This document shows, piece after piece, positions 1 through 8,096 of a stretch of 23,330 bases of DNA; positions within the stretch are counted from its first letter, which is position 1, and each line of letters begins with the position of its first letter. Both the position numbers and the translations under genes were made by a program. The notes under the pieces were generated by a model. The model was not told the origin of the DNA. It searched no databases and saw only the letters and a list, made by a program, of their open reading frames with translations. Origin of the DNA: RGIG3009 sp045603285 (GTDB lineage Bacteria; Bacillota; Clostridia; Oscillospirales; Acutalibacteraceae); NCBI GenBank assembly GCA_045603285.1, contig JAZULW010000051.1:1-23330 (forward strand), given 5' to 3'.

Positions 1-562
1 CCGTAAGGGCGGCTGTTTGTTCGGCATACGCCATCGACGCGAGAACATCCTCTGCCGTGGTGGCAGCACCCAAATTGGAATTGTTGACAATTCCCGTAAA
101 GGGCAAGCCGCCTGCTTGCTCGATTTCTCGCATTACATCGAGCGCTTCTTCGGGGGTACGCGTCAGCGGGCGGTAGCAGTTGATAACCATCCACATCGCG
201 TAATCGTTTTCCGCTTTGAGCGAGGGGGATAACCGTCCGAGTGCCAAAGCACCGCGGTCGTCACCGCCGACATCGATCACGGTGTGTAGAATTTTGTCGT
301 CTACAATGGCGTAGAGATCCGGCGGAAGCGCCGGAATGTCCACGTTGGTGTTTGCGTAGTCGGAGCAGATAAGACGGATGCCGCGTTCTTTCAAAAGCGC
401 CGCACTGTCTTTGCTTCGAAAATAGGGGTTTACAATATCCAAATCGGCAATGGCCACACGCTCGTATTGCGTTTTCATATCCAACGCGAGGTTAACCGCA
501 ACGTTGGTTTTGCCGCTACCGTAGTGACCGGCAAGCAGAAGAATACGGGTTTTCGGTATCAT
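1..562 (-). CDS. ParA/MinD-like P-loop ATPase (C-terminus beyond window)
   Basis: Only the first 187 codons are in the window; the gene continues off the left edge. The start ATG follows a GGGGGAGAG ribosome binding site and lies 13 bp after the stop of the acyl-CoA synthetase gene, so the two are almost surely co-transcribed from the upstream T-box promoter. The protein opens with a deviant Walker A loop (GHYGSGKT, residues 12-19), followed by an IADLDIVNPYF segment (about 38-48) resembling the Walker A' region of SIMIBI ATPases, and a TVIDVGGDD Walker B-like segment near 94-102. This places it in the CobQ/MinD/ParA fold class. The sequence does not show its role. There is no ParB partner or parS-like site nearby, so chromosome partitioning is unlikely. 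A role in maturation or handling of a metalloenzyme (as for Mrp/NifH-like ATPases) encoded further left is one inference. Confidence 0.8.
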   Translation of the reverse strand, partial: MIPKTRILLLAGHYGSGKTNVAVNLALDMKTQYERVAIADLDIVNPYFRSKDSAALLKERGIRLICSDYANTNVDIPALPPDLYAIVDDKILHTVIDVGGDDRGALALGRLSPSLKAENDYAMWMVINCYRPLTRTPEEALDVMREIEQAGGLPFTGIVNNSNLGAATTAEDVLASMAYAEQTAALT

Positions 563-575
563 ACGCTCTCCCCCA

Positions 576-2864
576 TCACAACTTGTTGCGTTGAATCTTG
601 CCACTGGTGGTTTTGGGGAGTTCCTCGCGGAACACGATCAAACGGGGGTATTTATAGGGTGCCGTATGTTCTTTGACGTAAGTTTGAATCTCTTTTTTGA
701 GTTCTTCGCTCGGCTCAGTTCCTTTGGTGAGGACGATGCTGGCTTTGACGATTTGGCCGCGCACCTCATCGGGGGCAGCAGACACACCGCATTCCAGCAC
801 ATACGGCAATTCCATAATAACACTTTCGATCTCAAACGGCCCGATACGGTAACCCGAAGATTTAATGACATCGTCCACACGGCCGACGTACCAATAAAAT
901 CCGTCTTCATCGCGCCACGCGGTATCGCCCGTGTGGTAATACCCGTCGTGCCATACTTCGGCGGTTTTGACAGGGTCTTGGTAATACCCCGTAAACAAAC
1001 CGCACGGCGCACCGTTTTGAACGCTCACGACAATTTCGCCCACCTCACCGACGGGAACGGGGTTGCCGTCCGCGTCCACGAGGGATACGTCATAAATGGG
1101 GGCCGGTTTGCCCATTGACCCGATCTTGTGGGAAGCACCGACCATATTGCCGATGATCATCGTGCTTTCGGTTTGGCCGAAGCCTTCAATGATCTGCAAT
1201 CCGGTTGCTTTTTCAAATTGACGGTATACTTCAGGGTTGAGCGCTTCGCCCGCGGTCGTCATATGCCGAATGGACGAGAGATCGTATTGCGAAATATCCT
1301 GTTTGACCATCATCCGCAACATCGTAGGCGGTGCACAGAAAGTGGTGATATGATATTTTGCAAACATGGGCAAAATATCCGCTGCATCGAAGCGGTCAAA
1401 ATCGTACACAAAGGTAGCCGCCTCACACAACCATAGGCCGTACAGTTTGCCCCACATGGCTTTTGCCCAACCGGTGTCGGAAATGGTGAAATGCAATCCG
1501 TCGGGGTCCACGTCGTGCCAATACCGCGCGGTATGAAAATGGCCGAGCGGGTATTTGTAGTTATGCGCCGCAATTTTGGGATAACCCGTGGTACCGGACG
1601 TGAAGAACATCAGCATCAGGTCGTCACCGCCGGGGGCATCCGCGGTGCGGTTGTAGTGCGTGGAATACAAGGTGTACTCTTCGTCAAAACTCCGCCATCC
1701 CTGACGGGTGCCGTTGACGATCAACTTGTGTTTGAGTTCGGGGCACTGCTCCGCGGCAAGGTCCACTTGATGCGCGGTATCCCCATCCGCCGTGCAAATG
1801 ACCGCCGACACACCCGCCGCTTGGAAACGATAGGTCAAATCGTGTTCCACCAATTGGTTGGGGGCAGGAATCGCAATAGCACCAAGCTTGTTAAGCCCGA
1901 TCATCGCAAACCAGAATTGGTAATGCCGTTTGAGGATCAGCATCACGCGGTCGCCCTTTTTGATGCCAAGCGATTTGAAATAGTTCGCACACTGGGCGGA
2001 TGCTTTTTTGATATCTTTGAAAGTGAACCGACGCTCGGTATGATCACGCGAGATGTGAAGCATTGCCAGCTTATCCGGCTCGCGTTTGGCCAGCTCATCC
2101 ACCAGATCAAACGCGAAGTTGAAGTGTTCGGTGTTTTTGAACGTAATGGAAGTAGGTGTACCTTTGTCGTTTTCTGTCACGTCTACAAATTGCTTGTAAA
2201 GGCGGTCTTTGGTATCTTTGTGGGCGCTGACGCGCTCGGTAACCGCTTTTTCGGCCGCCAGTTCGGGAATGGGCTCGCCCGTGGGGTTTAAGACGATCGC
2301 ATAGAACACACAGTCTTGCCCTTCCACCGCGATCATACCGTGGGGCTTGTCACTGTCGAAATAAATCGTATCGCCGGGGCCGAGCACCTCTTTGTGTTCC
2401 CCTACCTGCACCATCAAATGGCCTTCCAGCACGATATCGATCTCTTGCCCTGCGTGGGTGGTGAGCTCAATTTCACGGTGTTGCGCCGCTTCGTCGTACA
2501 CGCTGCGCACGTACAACGGCTCCGCAATGCGATTTTGGAACGCATACGCCAAGTTGTAGTATGCCATACCGTGGGCTCTGGCAATTTCTTGCCCTGCGCC
2601 TTTACGGGTGACGGTGTAGGATTTTAGTTTGGGAGCATATCCCTCGATAATCTCGGTAACGTTGACATTGAGCGCCACCGCGCAACGGTAGATAAACGCG
2701 AAGTTCAAATCACGTTCGCCGCGTTCGCAGGAAAGATATTCTTCTACGGAAACATCCGTCTTGGCGGCCATTTCTTCCGCTGTGAGCGATTCGATCTCGC
2801 GCAGTTCGCGGATACGCGCCGCCATTTCGCGGATCTTGTTATCCAGCTCGGTAAGATGTTGCAT
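576..2864 (-). CDS. XRE HTH-cupin-acyl-CoA synthetase fusion (paralog A)
   Basis: A 762-residue three-part protein. Residues about 12-75 form an XRE-type helix-turn-helix. Residues about 115-195 form a cupin with HAGQE (137-141) and PHGM (174-177) as likely ligand-binding positions. Residues about 240-762 are a full ANL adenylating enzyme of the medium/short-chain acyl-CoA synthetase type. The adenylation motifs are intact: P-loop TSGTTGYPK (422-430), GFGQTES (561-567), HTGD (644-647), GRVDD (661-665) and the C-terminal SGKIQR with the catalytic lysine at 756. Family knowledge predicts acid + ATP + CoA giving acyl-CoA + AMP + PPi in the cytoplasm. The N-terminal half looks like a stand-alone XRE-cupin regulator, so the protein may sense a small acid or bind DNA as well as catalyse. 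The start has an AGGAGG site 6 bp upstream and lies after a T-box terminator. It is strongly similar over its whole length to the gene at 3229-5496. Substrate is inferred (branched short-chain acids), not proven. Confidence 0.9.
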   Translation of the reverse strand: MQHLTELDNKIREMAARIRELREIESLTAEEMAAKTDVSVEEYLSCERGERDLNFAFIYRCAVALNVNVTEIIEGYAPKLKSYTVTRKGAGQEIARAHGMAYYNLAYAFQNRIAEPLYVRSVYDEAAQHREIELTTHAGQEIDIVLEGHLMVQVGEHKEVLGPGDTIYFDSDKPHGMIAVEGQDCVFYAIVLNPTGEPIPELAAEKAVTERVSAHKDTKDRLYKQFVDVTENDKGTPTSITFKNTEHFNFAFDLVDELAKREPDKLAMLHISRDHTERRFTFKDIKKASAQCANYFKSLGIKKGDRVMLILKRHYQFWFAMIGLNKLGAIAIPAPNQLVEHDLTYRFQAAGVSAVICTADGDTAHQVDLAAEQCPELKHKLIVNGTRQGWRSFDEEYTLYSTHYNRTADAPGGDDLMLMFFTSGTTGYPKIAAHNYKYPLGHFHTARYWHDVDPDGLHFTISDTGWAKAMWGKLYGLWLCEAATFVYDFDRFDAADILPMFAKYHITTFCAPPTMLRMMVKQDISQYDLSSIRHMTTAGEALNPEVYRQFEKATGLQIIEGFGQTESTMIIGNMVGASHKIGSMGKPAPIYDVSLVDADGNPVPVGEVGEIVVSVQNGAPCGLFTGYYQDPVKTAEVWHDGYYHTGDTAWRDEDGFYWYVGRVDDVIKSSGYRIGPFEIESVIMELPYVLECGVSAAPDEVRGQIVKASIVLTKGTEPSEELKKEIQTYVKEHTAPYKYPRLIVFREELPKTTSGKIQRNKL

Positions 2865-2894
2865 GTTATACCTCCTGTTCGGGGGCGTTTTTCA

Positions 2895-3186
2895 AACGAA
2901 AAGCACTCGCCCCAAAGCCATACTTTGAGACGAGTGCTGATAAAACAGACACCCGCGGTACCACTCAAATTGCAGTATTCATACTGCCTCTCTTTAGGGT
3001 CCAACAACCCCTATGCCTTTACGCAGCCATCACGGGAAGGGTCTAATCATCCCCTGTAGGGAACTTTCTTCCTTCCGGCTCGGAAGTTACAGTGCAAAAG
3101 CGGTTTCCGATGGACTCGCACCAAACGCCATCTCTCTGGGGGGCCTTCTTTTGTACCCTCTTCGTCAAAGCCTTTGTTCAATTTGA
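2895..3186 (-). promoter_or_regulatory. T-box riboswitch, probable valine (GTA) specifier
   Basis: The leader carries the T-box signature TGAGTGGTACCGCG at 2954-2967. It ends in a 16-bp terminator hairpin (2902-2938) followed by TTTT and sits just before paralog A. Stem I begins with the GACGAAGA kink-turn motif. Its specifier loop is closed by CAAAAG/CTTTTG above and GAAG/CTTC below. The three bases before the unpaired A and the CTTC strand are GTA (3088-3090), matching the position of GGC in the well-studied glyQS leader. The bulge TGGT requires a tRNA with discriminator A, which fits tRNA-Val. Uncharged tRNA-Val would therefore favour antitermination and expression of the synthetase and ATPase genes. 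T-box identity is sure; the codon call is moderate. Confidence 0.9.
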
Positions 3187-3191
3187 TGATA

Positions 3192-3220
3192 AGTATAGCA
3201 CAACTACACTATACTGTCAA
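3192..3220 (-). promoter_or_regulatory. sigma-A promoter for T-box/paralog A
   Basis: TTGACA (3215-3220) and TATACT (3192-3197) with a 17-bp spacer, read on the minus strand. The -35 box lies only 8 bp after the stop codon of paralog B, so the two paralogs have separate transcription starts despite tandem layout. Transcription would start near 3185 and enter the T-box directly. Confidence 0.85.
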
Positions 3221-3228
3221 GGGGCAAA

Positions 3229-5496
3229 TCAAAGTTTGTTGCGTTGGATCTTACCGCTGATGGTTTTGGGAAGTTCGGTACGGAACTCCACAATACGGGG
3301 ATATTTGTACGGTGCGGTATGCTCCTTTACGTACGTTTGGATCTCTTTTTTCAGCGCGTCGGTGCCTTCGGTTCCTTTGGTGAGCACGATGCTTGCCTTG
3401 ACGATTTGGCCGCGCACCTCATCGGGAACGGCGGAAACGCCGCATTCCACCACGTAAGGCAATTCCATAATTACGCTTTCGATCTCAAACGGCCCGATGC
3501 GATAACCCGAAGATTTAATGACGTCGTCCACACGGCTGACATACCAGAAATAGCCATCCTCATCGCGCCAAGCGGTATCACCCGTGTGGTAAGCACCGTC
3601 GTGCCACGCTTCGGCGGTTTTCTCGCTGTCCAAATAATATTCTTTATACAAGCCGCACGGAATCTTCTTATCGGTATGAATAATGATTTCGCCGACCTCA
3701 CCCGCAGGTACACTATTGCCGTCAGGGTCTACGATATCAATGTCAAACTGCGGCGAGGCTTTGCCCATCGACCCGATTTTCGGCACAGTGCCTTTAAGGT
3801 TAGCAATCGCCAACGTGGTTTCGGTCTGGCCGAAGCCTTCCATAATCTCTAAGCCCGTTGCCGCTTTAAATTGCTTAAAGACTTCGGGGTTTAACGCTTC
3901 ACCCGCCGTGGTCATATGGTGAATGGACGACAGATCGTACTTGCTCAAATCACCACGAATGAGCATCCGCAACATCGTGGGCGGCGCGCAGAAGGTGGTG
4001 ATGTTGTACTTGGCAAACATCGGCAAAATGTCGTTTTCATCAAAACGGTCGAAGTCGTACACAAAGACCGCGCCTTCGCACATCCATTGGCCGTACAGTT
4101 TGCCCCACAACGACTTGCCCCAGCCGGTATCGGAAATGGTAAGGTGCAACCCATCGCGTTCGCAACAATGCCAATATTTGGCGGTGACAAAATGGCCAAG
4201 AGCGTACGTATGTTTGTGCGCCGCCATTTTGGGGTTGCCGGTCGTACCCGACGTGAAGAACATCAGCGCAGTATCGTCCCCCGCCGACGCATCTTCGGGG
4301 CGGACAAACTTACGCGAGAAAAGTTTAAATTCTTCATCAAAATTGTGCCAGCCCTCTTTGGCGGCGCCCACGATGACCTTGGTGGTCACACGGGGGCATT
4401 TTTCCGCTGCCGCGGCCGCGATATCGGCGGTATCGCCGTCTGCCGTACACACGATAGCCGATACATCCGCTGCCGTAAAACGATATTCAAAGTCGTGCTG
4501 CTTAAGTTGGTTGGTGGCGGGAATGGCCACCGCACCGAGTTTGTGAAGCGCCACCATCGCAAACCAGAATTGATAGTGCCGTTTGAGCACCAACATCACC
4601 TTGTCACCGCGTTTGATACCAAGCGAGGTGAAATAGTTGGCGCATTGATTGGAATAGTGTTTGATATCGCGGAAGGTAAAGCGGCGTTCGGTTTTGTGTT
4701 TATCAAGATGCAGCATCGCCAGTTTATCGGGGTACTTTTCCGCAATGGCATCCACAATATCGAAACCGAAATTAAACGTATCCTCGTTTTCAAAGGAAAT
4801 GGATTTCAGGCATCCGTGCTCGTCTTCTTCTGTTTTCGCAAATTTTTCGCAGATAGGCGGTTCGGACTTTTGCGCCGTAACCAAACTGCGGCGCACCACT
4901 TCTTCTTTGGTGTCTTCGCCCGGCAATACCACGGCGCAAAACACGCAATCTTGTCCGTCTACCGCCATCATCCCGTGCGGTGTGGAACTGTTGTAGTAAA
5001 TGCTGTCGCCTTCGCTCAGAATCTCGGTGTGTTCGCCGATTTGTACTTTCAGTTTACCGCTAATGATCAGGTCGAACTCTTGGCCGCTGTGGGTGGCCAA
5101 ATGAATCGGTTTGTTTTCCAGCGCAGGGTCATATTCGTAGCGCACCCAATACGGTTCGGCAATTTTATCGCGAAATTTGGGAGCCAAGTTTTGAATGTCG
5201 ATGCCGTCCTCTTTTGCAGTGGATTGGCCTTTGCCTTTACGCGTAACGGTATAGGACGAAAGTTTCGCACTGCTGCGGCCTTCCAGCAGATCGGACAATT
5301 CCAAATCAAATGCCAACGCGCATTTGTGAATGAACGAAAACGGGAAATCCGATTCGCCGTTTTCATATCGACGATAGTCTTCCACGCTCACGTGCGTTTT
5401 CTCGGCCATATCCGTTTCACTGAAACCGCAGATCTCACGCATCTCGCGAATTCGGGCCGCCACCTCCAACAATTTTTCGGTGTCAACAGTCGCCAT
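3229..5496 (-). CDS. XRE HTH-cupin-acyl-CoA synthetase fusion (paralog B)
   Basis: A 755-residue paralog of the gene at 576-2864 with the same layout: XRE helix-turn-helix (about 11-75), cupin (about 115-192, HSGQE 136-140 and PHGM 173-176) and a complete MACS/ANL acyl-CoA synthetase. Motifs seen are TSGTTGNPK (415-423), SDTGW (455-459), EGFGQTET (553-560), HTGD (637-640), SRVDD (654-658) and the catalytic lysine at 749 in SGKIQR. The ATG at 5496 is chosen because GGGAGG lies 9 bp upstream; a longer in-frame reading would translate the T-box terminator. The C-terminal domain is nearly identical to paralog A, while the helix-turn-helix and cupin regions have diverged. That fits one enzyme scaffold with two different sensory or substrate preferences. 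Expected reaction: ATP-dependent CoA ligation of a short-chain acid. Confidence 0.9.
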   Translation of the reverse strand: MATVDTEKLLEVAARIREMREICGFSETDMAEKTHVSVEDYRRYENGESDFPFSFIHKCALAFDLELSDLLEGRSSAKLSSYTVTRKGKGQSTAKEDGIDIQNLAPKFRDKIAEPYWVRYEYDPALENKPIHLATHSGQEFDLIISGKLKVQIGEHTEILSEGDSIYYNSSTPHGMMAVDGQDCVFCAVVLPGEDTKEEVVRRSLVTAQKSEPPICEKFAKTEEDEHGCLKSISFENEDTFNFGFDIVDAIAEKYPDKLAMLHLDKHKTERRFTFRDIKHYSNQCANYFTSLGIKRGDKVMLVLKRHYQFWFAMVALHKLGAVAIPATNQLKQHDFEYRFTAADVSAIVCTADGDTADIAAAAAEKCPRVTTKVIVGAAKEGWHNFDEEFKLFSRKFVRPEDASAGDDTALMFFTSGTTGNPKMAAHKHTYALGHFVTAKYWHCCERDGLHLTISDTGWGKSLWGKLYGQWMCEGAVFVYDFDRFDENDILPMFAKYNITTFCAPPTMLRMLIRGDLSKYDLSSIHHMTTAGEALNPEVFKQFKAATGLEIMEGFGQTETTLAIANLKGTVPKIGSMGKASPQFDIDIVDPDGNSVPAGEVGEIIIHTDKKIPCGLYKEYYLDSEKTAEAWHDGAYHTGDTAWRDEDGYFWYVSRVDDVIKSSGYRIGPFEIESVIMELPYVVECGVSAVPDEVRGQIVKASIVLTKGTEGTDALKKEIQTYVKEHTAPYKYPRIVEFRTELPKTISGKIQRNKL

Positions 5497-5514
5497 CGTC
5501 AATTCCTCCCTTTT

Positions 5515-5795
5515 AGAAAAATAAAGCACCCGTCTCAAAAACTTTGAGACGGGTGTGAAAAACAACACTCGCGGTACCACTCAAATTGCAGTTAACCAAC
5601 TGCCACTCCGGGTCTAACAACCCTTATGCCTTGACGCAGCAATCACGGGAGGTCCTACTACACTGAGGTTCAGGCCTCCGGCTCGGAAGGGATGGGCCAT
5701 TGAAACCCGTTGTTACCGATTTGCACCAACCATCGGTTCTCTGAAAACAACCTGATTTCGACCGTCTTCGTCACAGCCTTTTGTTATATGAAATT
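5515..5795 (-). promoter_or_regulatory. T-box riboswitch, probable isoleucine (ATC) specifier
   Basis: T-box signature TGAGTGGTACCGCG at 5570-5583, then a terminator hairpin (5526-5556, arms CACCCGTCTC and GAGACGGGTG) followed by a T-rich run, just upstream of paralog B. Stem I has GACGAAGA, an upper helix GAAATC/GGTTTC and a GTTGTT/AACAAC distal helix. Lined up with the leader at 2895-3186 through the shared CTTCCGAGCC strand, the specifier position reads ATC (5691-5693), an Ile codon. TGGT again demands discriminator A, as in tRNA-Ile. The 3' side of the specifier loop is 4 nt longer than in the sister leader, and GGTC/GGCC could pair within it, so the codon call is less secure; CCC or CCA (Pro) and GCC (Ala) are alternatives. 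Confidence 0.88.
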
Positions 5796-5801
5796 TTCTG
5801 C

Positions 5802-5830
5802 ATTATAGCACCGTCAACGTCCCTTGTCAA
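5802..5830 (-). promoter_or_regulatory. sigma-A promoter for T-box/paralog B
   Basis: A perfect TTGACA (5825-5830) and a perfect TATAAT (5802-5807) separated by 17 bp on the minus strand. It starts 15 bp after the metA stop codon, and I see no terminator hairpin between metA and this promoter, so metA transcripts may also run into the T-box. Confidence 0.9.
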
Positions 5831-5845
5831 GAGATTTTTCAAAAA

Positions 5846-6763
5846 TTATTTCAACTCTTGCAAGTCGTACGGAGTGGATTGATACACGAAATAATTCAAC
5901 CAATTGATGAACAACAAACTTCCGTGTGCGCGCCACGTAACCAGCGGCGCTTTGCTCGGGTCGTCATCGGGATAGTAGTGCTCGGGCACCGCCGTGCCGA
6001 GTCCTGCCGCCGCATCGCGACGATACTCGGCATCGAGAGTAAGCGGGTCGTATTCCGAATGGCCCATAACGAAGAATTGGCGGCCGCCTTGACGGGCCAC
6101 GATGTGCACACCCGCTTTTTCCGACGAGGCCAATACTTTCAGTTCGGTCACGGCTTCCACATCGGTGCGTTCAACATACGTGTAGCGGGAATGCGGTGCG
6201 TAAAACACCTCGTCAAATCCGCGCAACAACATCGATTTGGGATAGTCGGCACGGTGCTCAAACACACCGAACAGTTTTTGCGGCAATTCTTTCTTTTGGA
6301 TGCCGTAATGGTGATACAGCCCCGCTTGTGCACCCCAACAAATGTGCATCGTACTGTGCACGTTGGTCAAACTCCAATCCATGATCTCGCACAACTCGTC
6401 CCAATAATCCACTTGCTCAAACGGCATCAGTTCTACGGGTGCGCCCGTGATGATCATCCCGTCAAATTTTTGGTCGCGCACTTCGTCAAACGTTTTGTAG
6501 AAGGCCAACAAGTGTTCTTGGTTGGTGTTCTGCGATTGGTGGGAAGCCGTGCGGATGAGGGTCAGTTCAATTTGCAACGGCGTGTTCCCCAAAATACGGG
6601 AGATTTGTGTTTCGGTTTCAATCTTCTTGGGCATCAAATTAAGAAGTAAGATGCGCAAAGGACGAATATCCTGCGTAATGGCGCGTGTTTCGGTCATAGC
6701 GAAAATGTTTTCGTCCGCCAAAATTTGCACGGCCGGCAGGTTGTTGGGGATCTTAATCGGCAT
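5846..6763 (-). CDS. metA: homoserine O-acetyltransferase MetA (MetAA type)
   Basis: A 305-residue protein of the MetA family, which activates homoserine for methionine synthesis. The catalytic residues fall at the standard numbering: nucleophile Cys142 (HICWGAQ), His235 and Glu237 (GHSEYDP). Residue 111 is Glu (TGAPVE), the residue associated with use of acetyl-CoA; succinyl-CoA enzymes such as that of E. coli have Gly there. The product is therefore predicted to be O-acetyl-L-homoserine, the substrate of the enzyme encoded immediately upstream. The start lies 12 bp after the metY stop codon, with GGATG overlapping that stop, indicating a metY-metA operon and probable translational coupling. 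The length matches the family. Cytoplasmic. Confidence 0.96.
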   Translation of the reverse strand: MPIKIPNNLPAVQILADENIFAMTETRAITQDIRPLRILLLNLMPKKIETETQISRILGNTPLQIELTLIRTASHQSQNTNQEHLLAFYKTFDEVRDQKFDGMIITGAPVELMPFEQVDYWDELCEIMDWSLTNVHSTMHICWGAQAGLYHHYGIQKKELPQKLFGVFEHRADYPKSMLLRGFDEVFYAPHSRYTYVERTDVEAVTELKVLASSEKAGVHIVARQGGRQFFVMGHSEYDPLTLDAEYRRDAAAGLGTAVPEHYYPDDDPSKAPLVTWRAHGSLLFINWLNYFVYQSTPYDLQELK

Positions 6764-6775
6764 AATCGTTCATCC

Positions 6776-8062
6776 TTATTGAATGGATTTCAACGCTTGT
6801 TCAATGTCGGCAATGAGGTCTTCCGGGTCTTCCAAACCGACCGACAAGCGCACCAAGTCGGCACTGACACCGCAAGACAGCAATTCTTCATCACTGAGTT
6901 GGCGGTGGGTGGCGGTGGCGGGGTGCAAACAGCAAGAGCGTGCATCCGCCACATGGGTTTCGATGGCAATGATCTTAAGCGCTTTCATCAAGGCCGATGC
7001 CGCTTCGCGGCCGCCTTTTACGCCAAAACTGATCACGCCGCAAGTGCCGTTCGGGAGATATTTTTGCGTGAGTTCGTAATCGGGCGACGAAGGCAAACCG
7101 GGGAAATTGACCCACGCAATTTGCGGATGGTTTTCCAAATACCGCGCCACCTGCAGCGCGCTGTCGCTGTGACGTTTGATACGCACGTGCAGACTTTCCA
7201 GCCCCAAGTTGAGCAAAAAGGCATTCATCGGGGCGGGGGTAACACCAAGGTCACGCATCAATTGGGCGGTCGCTTTGGTGATATACGCACCCTCGATACC
7301 GAAACGCTCGGTATAGGTGATGCCGTGATAGCTTTCATCGGGCGTGCACAAACCGGGGAATTTTTCGGGATATTTTGTCCAATCGAATTTTCCCGAGTCG
7401 ACAATGGCACCGCCCACGGCGCTGCCGTGACCGTCCATATATTTGGTGGTGGCGTGCACCACGATATCCGCACCCCATTCGAACGGACGGCAGTTGACCG
7501 ACGTGGGAAACGTGTTGTCGATGATCAGGGGCACGCCGTTTTGGTGCGCCACACGGGCAAATTTTTCAATATCCAATACTTTCAGCGCCGGGTTGGCAAT
7601 GGTTTCGCCGAACACCAATTTGGTGTTGGGGCGGAACGCGGCGTTCAACTCTTCTTCCGTGACATCGGGAGAGACAAACGTGACCTCGATGCCCATGCGT
7701 TTGAGGGTAACGGCAAACAAGTTAAACGTGCCGCCGTAAATCGCGGAACTGGAAATAAAATGGTCACCGCAGCTGCACAGGTTGAACACCGCCAAAAAAC
7801 TGGCCGCCATACCCGAGGAGGTGAGCATGGCAGCGGTGCCGCCTTCCATCTCACAAATTTTAGCCGCGACGGCATCGCTCGTCGGGTTTTGCAAACGGGT
7901 GTAAAAATAGCCGCTCGCCTCCAAATCAAACAATTTTCCCATATCTTCACTGGTAGCATACTTAAACGTGGTGCTTTGAATGATGGGAATTTGACGCGGT
8001 TCACCGTTAGCGGGTTGATATCCGCCTTGCACACAACGGGTGCCGATTCCGACTTTATTCAT
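6776..8062 (-). CDS. metY: O-acetylhomoserine sulfhydrylase MetY
   Basis: A 428-residue Cys/Met-metabolism PLP enzyme. The PLP lysine is Lys207 in HATTKYMDGHG. The YTRLQNPT segment (54-61), the SSGMAA turn (82-87) and the DNTFPTS strand (182-188) are typical. Its length (about 430, longer than the roughly 390 of MetB/MetC) and the insertion after the PLP lysine fit O-acetylhomoserine aminocarboxypropyltransferase, which makes homocysteine from O-acetylhomoserine and sulfide. The ATG at 8062 is chosen because GGAGG precedes it by 7 bp; a TTG five codons earlier overlaps that site. It shares an operon with metA and is divergent from cysK. No SAM riboswitch is visible in its roughly 30-nt leader. 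Confidence 0.95.
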   Translation of the reverse strand: MNKVGIGTRCVQGGYQPANGEPRQIPIIQSTTFKYATSEDMGKLFDLEASGYFYTRLQNPTSDAVAAKICEMEGGTAAMLTSSGMAASFLAVFNLCSCGDHFISSSAIYGGTFNLFAVTLKRMGIEVTFVSPDVTEEELNAAFRPNTKLVFGETIANPALKVLDIEKFARVAHQNGVPLIIDNTFPTSVNCRPFEWGADIVVHATTKYMDGHGSAVGGAIVDSGKFDWTKYPEKFPGLCTPDESYHGITYTERFGIEGAYITKATAQLMRDLGVTPAPMNAFLLNLGLESLHVRIKRHSDSALQVARYLENHPQIAWVNFPGLPSSPDYELTQKYLPNGTCGVISFGVKGGREAASALMKALKIIAIETHVADARSCCLHPATATHRQLSDEELLSCGVSADLVRLSVGLEDPEDLIADIEQALKSIQ

Positions 8063-8096
8063 ATCATCATCCTCCAAGGAATAGAAATATCAAGTT

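Noticed and set aside
2895..3186. Cysteine (TGT) reading of the first T-box specifier
   Set aside because: TGT lies near the loop and cysteine genes are close, but the TGGT bulge requires discriminator A, whereas tRNA-Cys normally has U; the offset before the CTTC strand also favours GTA.
3916..5547. Long 543-codon open frame on the plus strand
   Set aside because: It is entirely antisense to paralog B, has no ribosome binding site and no recognisable domain, and crosses the opposite gene's start into the T-box. It is a codon-bias shadow.
5497..5580. Longer start for paralog B
   Set aside because: The extension would translate the T-box terminator; GGGAGG lies just before the ATG at 5496.
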